From NCBI GenBank assembly GCA_031551965.1, contig JAVBMW010000017.1:55242-119241 (forward strand): a DNA stretch of 64,000 nucleotides, read 5' to 3'. Below, piece after piece: positions 25,329 to 32,429 of this stretch (position 1 is the first letter of the stretch; each line of letters starts with the position of its first letter). The DNA is from CALVGQ01 sp031551965. GTDB lineage: Bacteria; Bacillota_I; Bacilli_A; Erysipelotrichales; Erysipelotrichaceae. The position numbers and the translations under genes are program-made. The notes below the pieces were generated by a model. That model was not told where the DNA came from and made no database searches. It was given only the letters and a program-made list of their open reading frames with translations.

Positions 25329-25351
25329 TACTATTTTCTGATAAAATAGTA
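25329..25351 (+). promoter_or_regulatory. Palindrome in the dinB promoter region
   Basis: Perfect 9-bp inverted repeat TACTATTTT / AAAATAGTA around CTGAT. It includes a possible -10 (TAAAAT, 25342-25347) and lies 23 bases before the dinB start. It could be an operator; it does not resemble the Firmicutes LexA box. Confidence 0.4.
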
Positions 25352-25373
25352 TCTAGAAGAGGAGGATCAAATC

Positions 25374-26546
25374 ATGTCTAAAGTCATCTTTCATATAGAT
25401 TTAAATGCTTTTTTCGCTAGCGCTGAAGAAGCAATGGATCCTTCTTTAAAAGATTTACCTGTTGCAGTAAGTGGTCATTCACGAAGAAGTGTGATTACCA
25501 CAGCTAATTATCTCGCAAGAGAGTATGGTGTGCGCTCTGCAATGCCATTACAAGAAGCTTTAGAGCTATGCCCACAACTTGTAGTCGTAAAAGGAAATCA
25601 TGACTTATATGAAGAGCTATCGCGTAAATTTATTGATTTAATAAAGAGTTATACTCCTTTAGTTGAACAAGCATCCATTGATGAATGCTTCGCTGATATG
25701 AGTAGTGTGATACTCAATTTTAAAAGACCATTAGATCTTGCCTGGCAAATTCAAAAAAACCTTGAACAAGAACTAAATTTAAAATGTTCAATCGGTGTTG
25801 CTCCAAATAAATTTCTTGCAAAAATGGCAAGTGATATGAAAAAACCAATGGGGATCACGGTCATTCGTAAACAAGAAGTAAAAACAAAATTATGGCCATT
25901 ACCCATTTCAGAAATGCAAGGAATTGGCAAAAAAACTGCAATTCTTCTAAAAGAATTAAATATAAATACAATTGGTGATTTAGCAAATTATAAAGAACTG
26001 GATCGCTTAAAACCAATACTCGGAAAAAATACTTTATCAATGATCGATAAAAGTAATGGTGGCGGATCAGATGAAATCATTGTCGATCATGAAGTAAAAT
26101 CGTTATCGCAATCTACTACATTTTTAAAAGACATCACTGATTATACTGAAATATTAATGATGTTTAGAAAACTGGCAAGTCAACTTGAAGAAAGAATGAA
26201 AGAAAACGCAAAAGCTGGATATGTAATATCAATTTCTGTTCGATATTTTGATTTTAATACAATAGTTCGATCCAAACGACTTGACATTGCCATATTTAAT
26301 TCGAATGACTTATTTGAACATGCAATCTCACTATATGATCAAAATGAAACAGATCAAAGTATTCGTCATTTAGGAATTGGTATATCAAGTTTAATAGATA
26401 AAGAAAATACGACAACACAATTAAATTTATTTGAGGAACCACCACCAATTAGTGAAACAGAAAAACTTTTAGAACGGCTCAATAAAGAAGTGAAGGGGAA
26501 TCTATTAACTACTGCCTCAAGCATATTAAAAAAGACTCATAAATAG
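25374..26546 (+). CDS. dinB: DNA polymerase IV (Y-family translesion polymerase)
   Basis: Error-prone polymerase that copies past lesions. The 390-residue chain has the Y-family active site: HIDLNAFFASAE (residues 7-18) with the first catalytic Asp, VSGHSRRSVITTANYLARE, and the catalytic SIDECFADM (about 101-109). The helix-hairpin-helix (MQGIGKKTAILLKEL) and little-finger domain follow, and TTQLNLFEEP near residue 348 is a beta-clamp-binding motif. AGAGGAGGATCAAATC precedes the ATG. It sits between spo0A and spoIIM and probably has its own promoter within a palindrome. Confidence 0.95.
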   Translation: MSKVIFHIDLNAFFASAEEAMDPSLKDLPVAVSGHSRRSVITTANYLAREYGVRSAMPLQEALELCPQLVVVKGNHDLYEELSRKFIDLIKSYTPLVEQASIDECFADMSSVILNFKRPLDLAWQIQKNLEQELNLKCSIGVAPNKFLAKMASDMKKPMGITVIRKQEVKTKLWPLPISEMQGIGKKTAILLKELNINTIGDLANYKELDRLKPILGKNTLSMIDKSNGGGSDEIIVDHEVKSLSQSTTFLKDITDYTEILMMFRKLASQLEERMKENAKAGYVISISVRYFDFNTIVRSKRLDIAIFNSNDLFEHAISLYDQNETDQSIRHLGIGISSLIDKENTTTQLNLFEEPPPISETEKLLERLNKEVKGNLLTTASSILKKTHK

Positions 26547-26585
26547 CGAAACTTTATCATAGGTTAAGAGTAGGGAGGACAACCT

Positions 26586-27194
26586 ATGAAAAACTATATC
26601 CAGTCTTTAATCAATAGATCTAATGTAATTCGATATTTATTTCTGATCATCATAGGTGGAATGATTTGTGGCGTTTTATTAAGTCAATGGCTTGATAAAG
26701 AAGTTTTAAGTAGTCTTTCCAGCAATATGTATGCAACAATTATTTCCACAAACGTAAATCAAAAAGATTTATTTGTAAGTCAATTCACAACAAATATAAT
26801 TTTATGTATTTTAGTATTATTTTTAGGTTTTAGTTTATTAGGAATTCCATTTATTTCTTTTATTGTATTTACAAAAGGTGTTCAAATAGGCTTTTCTTGT
26901 GCTATGTATATTATTACTTATCAACTCAAAGGAATGATTGGGATCATTTTAACTTTAATTCCGCAAGTTGCGATAGATGCCATTGCAATTTTTATTATGA
27001 GTACAATAGCCTTTGAGCTATCATTTTTATTGTTAAAACGATCCTTTATATTAACACCTGTGATTCAATGGAAAGAATTGATCGATAAAAAGATGAATTA
27101 TGTCTTGATCAGTTTTTCTTTAGTCTTATTATCCAGCACTTTAAAGGCAACAATTATATTATTTCTAATGGAATTATTTGCATTAATTCAGTGA
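26586..27194 (+). CDS. spoIIM: Stage II sporulation protein M
   Basis: Integral membrane protein of the SpoIIDMP complex that remodels septal peptidoglycan during engulfment. It has 202 residues with about five hydrophobic segments (near 18-36, 72-95, 98-125, 130-155 and 175-200). It has SpoIIM-like features such as SSNMYATIISTNV and FTKGVQIGFSCAMY. GGGAGGACAACCT precedes the ATG. The order spoIIM then xerD then deoB matches the arrangement in Bacillus (without fur). Family assignment rests on context plus topology and is good. Confidence 0.82.
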   Translation: MKNYIQSLINRSNVIRYLFLIIIGGMICGVLLSQWLDKEVLSSLSSNMYATIISTNVNQKDLFVSQFTTNIILCILVLFLGFSLLGIPFISFIVFTKGVQIGFSCAMYIITYQLKGMIGIILTLIPQVAIDAIAIFIMSTIAFELSFLLLKRSFILTPVIQWKELIDKKMNYVLISFSLVLLSSTLKATIILFLMELFALIQ

Positions 27195-27222
27195 TAGTCT
27201 ATAATTAAATCAGGTGGTTTAA

Positions 27223-28113
27223 ATGGATATCAACAAAGCAATACTTGATTATAAAAATTATCTTGTATTCAATCAAAATCGAAGCGAACACACGGTCAAG
27301 AATTATATGATTGACCTTTTTCAATATTCAAACTATTTAATAAGTCAAAACGTTGACCAAGTTGATCAAATTACATATAAGATTATTAATAATTTTATTC
27401 AATCAATTCATGATCAATATCAAGCTACAACACTTCAACGAAAATGTAGTTCAATACGTAATTTTCATCAATTCTTAAATTTTAAATATGATATTAAAGA
27501 TCCATCTGTAAATATACAATCTAAAAAACCAGTAAAAGGATTACCTGTATTTTGTACAAAAAATGAAATTGATTTAATTATGAATAGTTTTTCAAATAGT
27601 GATGAAGATATTTTATTTCATGCGATTTTTGAGCTAATATATGGCTGTGGTTTGAGAATCAGTGAATGTGTTAATGCCACAGTCTATCAAGTAAATTTAG
27701 ATGAAGAGTATATGAGAGTTTTAGGAAAGGGGAATAAAGAAAGAATCGTTCCAATTCCACATTACTCTTGTGAGATAATAAAAAAATATTTTTTTGAAGT
27801 TAGACCGCATTATGCTAAAAAGAATGAAAAACATTTCTTCGTTAATAAGAAAGGGAATCAAATACGATGTGAAAAAGTAGAAAGTATGTTAAGATATACA
27901 TGTAATCAAGTTGGTATAAAGAAACATATTACTCCTCACAAACTAAGACATAGTTTTGCAACTCATTTATTAGAGAACAAAGCTGATTTAAGGGTTATTC
28001 AGGAACTTTTAGGTCATAGTGATATAAAAACAACACAAATTTATACGCATGTTGATAGTAAAAGATTAAAAGAAGAGTATAATAAATTTAGCCCAATGAG
28101 TAAGATGAAATAG
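27223..28113 (+). CDS. xerD: Tyrosine recombinase XerD
   Basis: Site-specific recombinase that resolves chromosome dimers at dif. The 296-residue protein has the N-terminal SAM-like core-binding domain (SEHTVKNYMIDLFQYSNYL) and a C-terminal catalytic domain with Arg in YGCGLRISECV (about 145), the beta-hairpin Lys in GKGNKERIVPI, HKLRHSFATHLLE (His-x-x-Arg), LLGHSDIKTTQIYTHV and the nucleophile Tyr in QIYTHV. All residues needed for catalysis are present. It lies 28 bases after spoIIM and 11 bases before deoB, in one operon. A dif-like sequence occurs about 1.3 kb downstream. Confidence 0.9.
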   Translation: MDINKAILDYKNYLVFNQNRSEHTVKNYMIDLFQYSNYLISQNVDQVDQITYKIINNFIQSIHDQYQATTLQRKCSSIRNFHQFLNFKYDIKDPSVNIQSKKPVKGLPVFCTKNEIDLIMNSFSNSDEDILFHAIFELIYGCGLRISECVNATVYQVNLDEEYMRVLGKGNKERIVPIPHYSCEIIKKYFFEVRPHYAKKNEKHFFVNKKGNQIRCEKVESMLRYTCNQVGIKKHITPHKLRHSFATHLLENKADLRVIQELLGHSDIKTTQIYTHVDSKRLKEEYNKFSPMSKMK

Positions 28114-28124
28114 AGGAAAATAGA

Positions 28125-29306
28125 ATGAAATATAAAAGAATATTTACAGTAGTTATGGATTCACTAGGTGTTGGAGCAATGCCAGATGCAAATGAATACA
28201 ATGATGTTGGAGCAGATACTTTTGGACATACTGCACAGAGTGTAGGCGGACTAAATTGTCCTACTTTAGAAAAACTGAACTTTGGAAACTTACATCCAAT
28301 TCAAGGAATAAAACCACAGTCAAAACAAATTAGCTATTATACTAAAATGTTGGAAAAGTCAGTAGGGAAGGATACTATGACAGGTCATTGGGAAATGATG
28401 GGACTTTATATTGATAGTCCTTTCCAAACATTTACAGATACTGGTTTCCCTAAAGAATTACTTGATGAATTATCAAATCGTACAGGATATAAGATTATTG
28501 GTAATAAGTCAGCTTCTGGAACCGAAATAATGGATGAACTTGGAGAACGTCATATTGAAACAAATGAAATGATCGTTTATACTTCAGCTGATTCAGTACT
28601 TCAAATTTGTGCTAATGAAGAAACATTTGGTTTAGATGAATTATACCGTTGTTGCGAGATTGCCCGTGAGATTACAATGAAAGATGAATGGAAAGTAGGA
28701 CGTATTATTGCAAGACCATTCCTTGGAAAAAAAGTTGGTGAGTTCAAACGTACATCAAATCGTCACGATTATGCATTAAAACCATATGGTCATACTGTTC
28801 TTGATTCTTTAAAAGAGAATAATTTTGATGTTATCAGCATTGGAAAAATAAATGATATTTTTGATGGAGAAGGAATCACAGAATCACATAAGTCAAAATC
28901 AAATGTTGATGGGATGAATATTTTAATTGATGTAATGGACAAAGATTTTACAGGACATTGTTTTGTTAATCTTGTAGATTTTGATGCATTATGGGGACAC
29001 CGTAGAAATCCACAAGGTTATGCAACAGAAATTGAAACATTTGATAATCAACTTAAAACGGTACTTGAAAAACTTCAAGAAGATGATTTATTAATTTTAA
29101 CTGCGGATCATGGAAATGATCCAACATATTCAGGAACTGATCATACACGTGAAATGGTACCTCTAGTTCTTTATAGTCCATCATTCAACGGGGGAGGACT
29201 ATTAGCCCCTACAGATACTTTCGCAACCCTTGGAGCAACTATTGCGGATAACTTCAATGTACAGATGCCAAAATACGGTAAATCTTTATTAACTAAACTT
29301 AAATAG
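28125..29306 (+). CDS. deoB: Phosphopentomutase
   Basis: Interconverts ribose-1-phosphate and ribose-5-phosphate (also the deoxy forms), joining nucleoside breakdown to central metabolism. The 393-residue enzyme has the alkaline-phosphatase-fold metal motifs: VVMDSLGVGAMPDA (Asp ligand near residue 11), the nucleophile Thr region KDTMTGHWEMMG (about 85), FDALWGHRRNP, and ILTADHGNDPTYSGTDHTRE with the Asp and His ligands. GAGGAAAATAGA precedes the ATG. It is the last gene of the plus-strand block, closed by a terminator. Confidence 0.96.
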   Translation: MKYKRIFTVVMDSLGVGAMPDANEYNDVGADTFGHTAQSVGGLNCPTLEKLNFGNLHPIQGIKPQSKQISYYTKMLEKSVGKDTMTGHWEMMGLYIDSPFQTFTDTGFPKELLDELSNRTGYKIIGNKSASGTEIMDELGERHIETNEMIVYTSADSVLQICANEETFGLDELYRCCEIAREITMKDEWKVGRIIARPFLGKKVGEFKRTSNRHDYALKPYGHTVLDSLKENNFDVISIGKINDIFDGEGITESHKSKSNVDGMNILIDVMDKDFTGHCFVNLVDFDALWGHRRNPQGYATEIETFDNQLKTVLEKLQEDDLLILTADHGNDPTYSGTDHTREMVPLVLYSPSFNGGGLLAPTDTFATLGATIADNFNVQMPKYGKSLLTKLK

Positions 29307-29309
29307 TAC

Positions 29310-29339
29310 AAGAGGTTGGATTAAGTTCCAATCTCTTTT
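29310..29339 (+). terminator. Terminator after deoB
   Basis: AGAGGTTGGA / TCCAATCTCT stem (one G-U pair) followed by TTTTA. Confidence 0.88.
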
Positions 29340-29391
29340 AATTTATGCATTTTGTATCAAATACAAAAATCGTATAAGATACATTATGCGA

Positions 29392-29419
29392 AGTAAACAT
29401 AATATATAAGATTATAATA
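29392..29419 (-). other. Candidate dif-like site
   Basis: On the minus strand the 28-mer reads as an 11-base arm, TATATA, then TTATGTTTACT. The TATATA centre and TTATG..ACT arm match the B. subtilis dif XerD half (TTATGTAAACT) except for two bases; the XerC half is poorly matched. It lies where gene orientation converges, close to xerD. Tentative. Confidence 0.3.
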
Positions 29420-29716
29420 ATTTAGTAGTTTGTATGGTTAAATCAAATATATTATATGTCTGATAGAGTTATGTCAGAAATTTATATTAGTATAATCATT
29501 ATAAGTTATTTTTATGAGGCTCTAATATAAATCGAGCTTGATAATTACCTATGAAGCAGTTGCTCGATTCATTTCATAAGCAAGAGAATAATCTAATATT
29601 GCAAGTAAAACTTAATACATTCAAAAAATACAAACTTTTAATGATATTACAAATTCACAAATTATAATCAGCTTCAGCTGTTTGGAATTAAAAGCTAAAA
29701 AAATTATTAACTATAC

Positions 29717-29747
29717 AAAAAAGATAGAAATTAATCTATCTTTTTTT
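29717..29747 (-). terminator. Terminator of yugP (works both ways)
   Basis: GATAGA / TCTATC stem (29723-29728, 29735-29740) with A/T flanks that extend the pairing; T runs on both strands. It lies just after the yugP stop. Confidence 0.85.
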
Positions 29748-29767
29748 ACTTCGCATAATATTTTTGT

Positions 29768-30439
29768 TTAATCATTTCTACGTTTATTTGTTAATAAAAC
29801 TAAACGTAAAATATTTAGTGCTGATGAGATAACAGCGGCAATATAAGTGAATGCAGCAGCTGATAACATAGATTTGACATCAGATCTTTCATCATCAGTT
29901 ATCATCCCCTCCCCTGACAGGATTGTAAGTGCACGAGAAGAAGTGTTCAACTCTACTGGTAATGTTACTACTTGGAATAATAACACAACTACTAATAATG
30001 CTATACCAAAATAGATTGCAGGTTCCATTGAAAACCAAAAACCAATTAATAACACAGGCCATCCCAAATTACTTGCAAAATTAGTAAGTGGAAGCAAAGA
30101 ATTTCTTAATGCGATAAAACCATAATTTTGAGCATGCTGAATCGCATGACCACATTCATGGGCAGCAACAGATACTGAAGCTATTGTATCGTTTTCATAT
30201 ATATCTTTCGATAAACGAACGACTTTAGCCTTGGGATCATAATGATCACCTAGTGTTCCATTAGCGTATTCAACATCAACATCATTAAGTCCGTTTTCAT
30301 TAAGTATTCTTCTTGCAACTTGAGCACCAGTAATATGTCTGTCATTTTGAATCTGTCTATATCGATTATAAGCTCCATTTACTTTAAATTGAGACCACAT
30401 CACTACTAATGCAGCTAATAAGTATAATATTGTTTCCAT
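29768..30439 (-). CDS. yugP: YugP-type membrane zinc metalloprotease
   Basis: Neutral zinc metallopeptidase of the DUF2268-unrelated YugP family, 223 residues. The N-terminal membrane segment (ILYLLAALVVMW) is followed by GAYNRYRQI and GHxGxQVAR-like DRHITGAQVARRIL. The zinc motif is HECGH in SVAAHECGHAIQHAQNYG (about residues 93-110). Two or three further membrane segments follow, with LPVELNTSSRAL between them. These features fit a membrane protease that may trim or degrade membrane proteins. GGAGGGTTAACTT precedes the ATG. Two CIRCE operators and a strong promoter lie directly upstream, so it should be part of the HrcA heat-shock regulon. Confidence 0.9.
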   Translation of the reverse strand: METILYLLAALVVMWSQFKVNGAYNRYRQIQNDRHITGAQVARRILNENGLNDVDVEYANGTLGDHYDPKAKVVRLSKDIYENDTIASVSVAAHECGHAIQHAQNYGFIALRNSLLPLTNFASNLGWPVLLIGFWFSMEPAIYFGIALLVVVLLFQVVTLPVELNTSSRALTILSGEGMITDDERSDVKSMLSAAAFTYIAAVISSALNILRLVLLTNKRRND

Positions 30440-30456
30440 AAGTTAACCCTCCTGTT

Positions 30457-30483
30457 TTAGCACTCTTATCAAGTGTATGCTAA
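30457..30483 (-). promoter_or_regulatory. CIRCE operator 1 of yugP
   Basis: TTAGCACTC, nine bases, then GTATGCTAA. The left half is a perfect match to the HrcA-binding CIRCE element, the right half matches at 7 of 9, and the 9-base spacer is exact. It lies between the -10 box and the ribosome-binding site, over the transcription start. Confidence 0.85.
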
Positions 30484-30484
30484 A

Positions 30485-30513
30485 AGTATAAAGTATATTC
30501 TTAGCACTGTCAA
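30485..30513 (-). promoter_or_regulatory. Strong sigma-A promoter of yugP
   Basis: On the minus strand TTGACA (30513-30508), a 17-base spacer and TATACT (30490-30485). This is nearly full consensus. CIRCE 2 covers the -35 and CIRCE 1 begins next to the -10. Confidence 0.88.
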
Positions 30514-30527
30514 TACAATTGTGCTAA
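30501..30527 (-). promoter_or_regulatory. CIRCE operator 2 of yugP
   Basis: TTAGCACTG, nine bases, TTGTGCTAA. Eight of nine and seven of nine matches to the CIRCE halves with the exact 9-base spacer. Its centre to centre distance from CIRCE 1 is 44 bp, four helical turns. Confidence 0.8.
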
Positions 30528-30611
30528 ATCCTCACAATTCAACTTAAATTGAACACAAAGTTTAAATAAGTATGACATAATAGAAGTAGGTGTCTTCCAT
30601 CGGAAAATAAG

Positions 30612-31778
30612 ATGAATAAACATTTTACTTTTGCAGATCGAGTTAGACTACAATACTTTATCGAAACCAATCCAAGACCTAATGCCATTCGTATTGCTAA
30701 AGACTTACACAAATCACGTGGTGCTGTTTATTATGAGCTTAAAAATAATACCACAATCCACAAGACCAGAAATGAAATTTATCTCCATAATAAAGATGAG
30801 TTCATTTGTGATCAACTCTTGAAGTTTCCATTCTGTTGTAATCCCTGTTCCAATACTCGCTGTTCCCATAAAAGTCGTATCTATAATGCTTATGATGCTA
30901 ATGCTAAAGCGAATAGAAAATTAGTTCATTCCCGTATAGATACTGCTCATCGTCGTCATGTTATCGAAACTTTAGACAAACAAATTTCTCAATTGATTAA
31001 AGATGGCCAATCTATAAAAGTGGCTATGATGTCCTGTAGCTCTGTAGACCTAAGTGAGTCTACTATTCGCAGATACATTAATAAAGACCTTTTAAAAGCC
31101 AGAAGAATCGATTTACCAAATGCCGTTCGTTTTAAAGTGAAGAAACAATACGATAATTCAAGCAGTAGTAAAATCAGCCCTAGAATCCTCTACAATCGCA
31201 CTCATGATGATTTTCTGAAGTATATGGAAATGAATCCTGGTTCTAAAGTTGTTCAGGTAGATTCTGTCATTGGAAAGTCCAATGACAAGAAAGCCTTACT
31301 TACTATCTTCTTTATGAATTCAAAGCTCCAGTTTGCATTTTTATACGCACGCAAACACTCTAACATTAACTCTTTGATTCTAAAGCTCTATGAAGCAGGT
31401 ATTAAACATGCTTATAAACTCTTTGATGTCATCGTAACTGATAATGGAACAGAATTCCAAAAGTTGATTGAACTTGAAAAGGATGAAGATGGAATCGAAC
31501 GCTTTAAAGTGTTCTACTGCGATCCTTATCGTTCCTGCCAAAAAGCAGAATGTGAAAGAAACCATGGATTTATTCGCAGAATTATTAAAAAAGGGAAATC
31601 CCTAGACCAGATTTCCCAAGAAACCATTGATATGGCTATGAGCCATATCAATTCATACCCACGCGGATCATTAAAGAGCCGCACTCCATATAATGTATTC
31701 AGTAGTGAATACAACTCTATTATACTCAAAGAATTCAATATTGAGAAAATTAAAATTCGTGATTTAAAACTAAAATAA
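30612..31778 (+). CDS. IS30-family transposase
   Basis: DDE transposase of 388 residues, intact. The N terminus has a helix-turn-helix (NAIRIAKDLHKSRGAVYYEL, about residues 18-37), and the catalytic residues can be seen as Asp in VVQVDSVIG (about 216), Asp in VIVTDNGTEF (about 277) and Glu in KAECERNHGFIRR (about 316). A Cys cluster FCCNPCSNTRCSH (about 74-86) may bind zinc. Gene and element look complete, so the copy may be active. The ATG is preceded by a weak site (GGAAAATAAG) that lies just beside an 11-bp inverted repeat. Confidence 0.93.
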   Translation: MNKHFTFADRVRLQYFIETNPRPNAIRIAKDLHKSRGAVYYELKNNTTIHKTRNEIYLHNKDEFICDQLLKFPFCCNPCSNTRCSHKSRIYNAYDANAKANRKLVHSRIDTAHRRHVIETLDKQISQLIKDGQSIKVAMMSCSSVDLSESTIRRYINKDLLKARRIDLPNAVRFKVKKQYDNSSSSKISPRILYNRTHDDFLKYMEMNPGSKVVQVDSVIGKSNDKKALLTIFFMNSKLQFAFLYARKHSNINSLILKLYEAGIKHAYKLFDVIVTDNGTEFQKLIELEKDEDGIERFKVFYCDPYRSCQKAECERNHGFIRRIIKKGKSLDQISQETIDMAMSHINSYPRGSLKSRTPYNVFSSEYNSIILKEFNIEKIKIRDLKLK

Positions 31779-31891
31779 TTAAAGCTTCTAATCAAACTAT
31801 TCAAACTGACTAAATGAAAGGATTTGGAAGACACCATCATCTGTTTAAATAACCTTAAAAATTTCATTTCTTGAAGTTGTTTTTAGTGCGG

Positions 31892-31940
31892 TTTCATATA
31901 CCTAAATAAAGCCGAAAAGGCTTTATTTAGGTATATGAAA
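31892..31940. repeat. 22-bp perfect hairpin inside the IS30 element
   Basis: The 22-base arm 31892-31913 (begins TTTCATATACC, ends AAAGCC) pairs perfectly with 31919-31940 around a GAAAA loop. There is no T run directly after, so it is not a standard terminator. It lies in the 240-base non-coding tail of the element, after the transposase gene. Confidence 0.9.
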
Positions 31941-32042
31941 TGATGTTTTTGACTGTTTTTGACTTTAATTTTCGCTTTTTTCTTCCCTTATGCATTTTTG
32001 TTCAATTTAACTTGAAGAGTAAGGCAATTGTGCTAAATTCAT

Positions 32043-32069
32043 AAAGAAAAAGAGTTCATTTGAACTCTT
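32043..32069 (-). terminator. Terminator after the HU gene
   Basis: AAGAGTTCA / TGAACTCTT stem (32050-32058, 32061-32069) with T-rich sequence on the minus strand after it. Confidence 0.85.
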
Positions 32070-32075
32070 CATAAC

Positions 32076-32360
32076 TTACGCTTTAACTGTATCTTTTAAT
32101 GATTTAGCAGCTTTAAATGCAGGAACTTTAGTTGCAGCAACTTGGATTTTTTCTTTAGTAGCTGGGTTGATTCCAGTACGAGCAGCGCGTTCTTTAACTT
32201 CGAATTTTCCGAATCCGCTGATATCTACTTTATCACCTTGAGCCAAGCTAGCTGTAATTTCGTCAAACACTAGTTCAACAGTTTCTGTAGCAGCTTTTTT
32301 TGTCATTCCTGTTTTAGCAGCAACAACTTCTGCTAATGCTTTTTTATTTACGATTGTCAT
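32076..32360 (-). CDS. hup: DNA-binding protein HU
   Basis: Small nucleoid protein that bends DNA; acts as a homodimer. The 94-residue chain has the HU/IHF signature GFGKFEVKERAARTGINPAT (about residues 50-69) with the DNA-intercalating Pro in the arm, and the N-terminal helices VNKKALAEVVAAKTGMTKK. The ATG at 32360 is chosen because GGAGG is 10 bases upstream; an in-frame ATG at 32369 is too close to that site. Promoter TTGTAT (32414-32409), 18 bases, TATAAT (32390-32385). Codons are of the highly expressed type. Confidence 0.96.
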   Translation of the reverse strand: MTIVNKKALAEVVAAKTGMTKKAATETVELVFDEITASLAQGDKVDISGFGKFEVKERAARTGINPATKEKIQVAATKVPAFKAAKSLKDTVKA

Positions 32361-32429
32361 TTTTAACATCCTCCGTATACATCTATTATAACATTGTAAC
32401 CACATTAAATACAATAATTTATCAATAAT

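Larger units (their letters stand above)
29383..29759. repeat. Non-coding interval bounded by a 15-bp perfect inverted repeat
   Basis: The 461-base gap between the convergent genes deoB and yugP has no credible ORF. ATTATGCGAAGTAAA (29383-29397) is repeated in perfect inverse as TTTACTTCGCATAAT (29745-29759). Inside are a dif-like sequence (29392-29419), a hairpin AATCGAGC/GCTCGATT (29530-29537 with 29562-29569), and a terminator near the right end. It could be a MITE remnant or a structured RNA region; function unknown. Confidence 0.4.
30538..32016 (+). mobile_element. IS30-family insertion sequence
   Basis: A 1479-bp element with one transposase gene. Terminal inverted repeats are TTCAACTTAAATTGAACACA at 30538 onward and, read inward from 32016, TTCAAGTTAAATTGAACAAA (20 of 22 identical across the full repeat), the IS30-family type. 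No 2-4 bp target duplication is evident (CAA on the left, GAG on the right). Inside, an 11-bp inverted repeat (30589-30599 and 31825-31835) flanks the transposase gene, and a 22-bp perfect hairpin lies at 31892-31940. The element sits between HU and yugP, 25 bp beyond the yugP -35. Confidence 0.88.
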
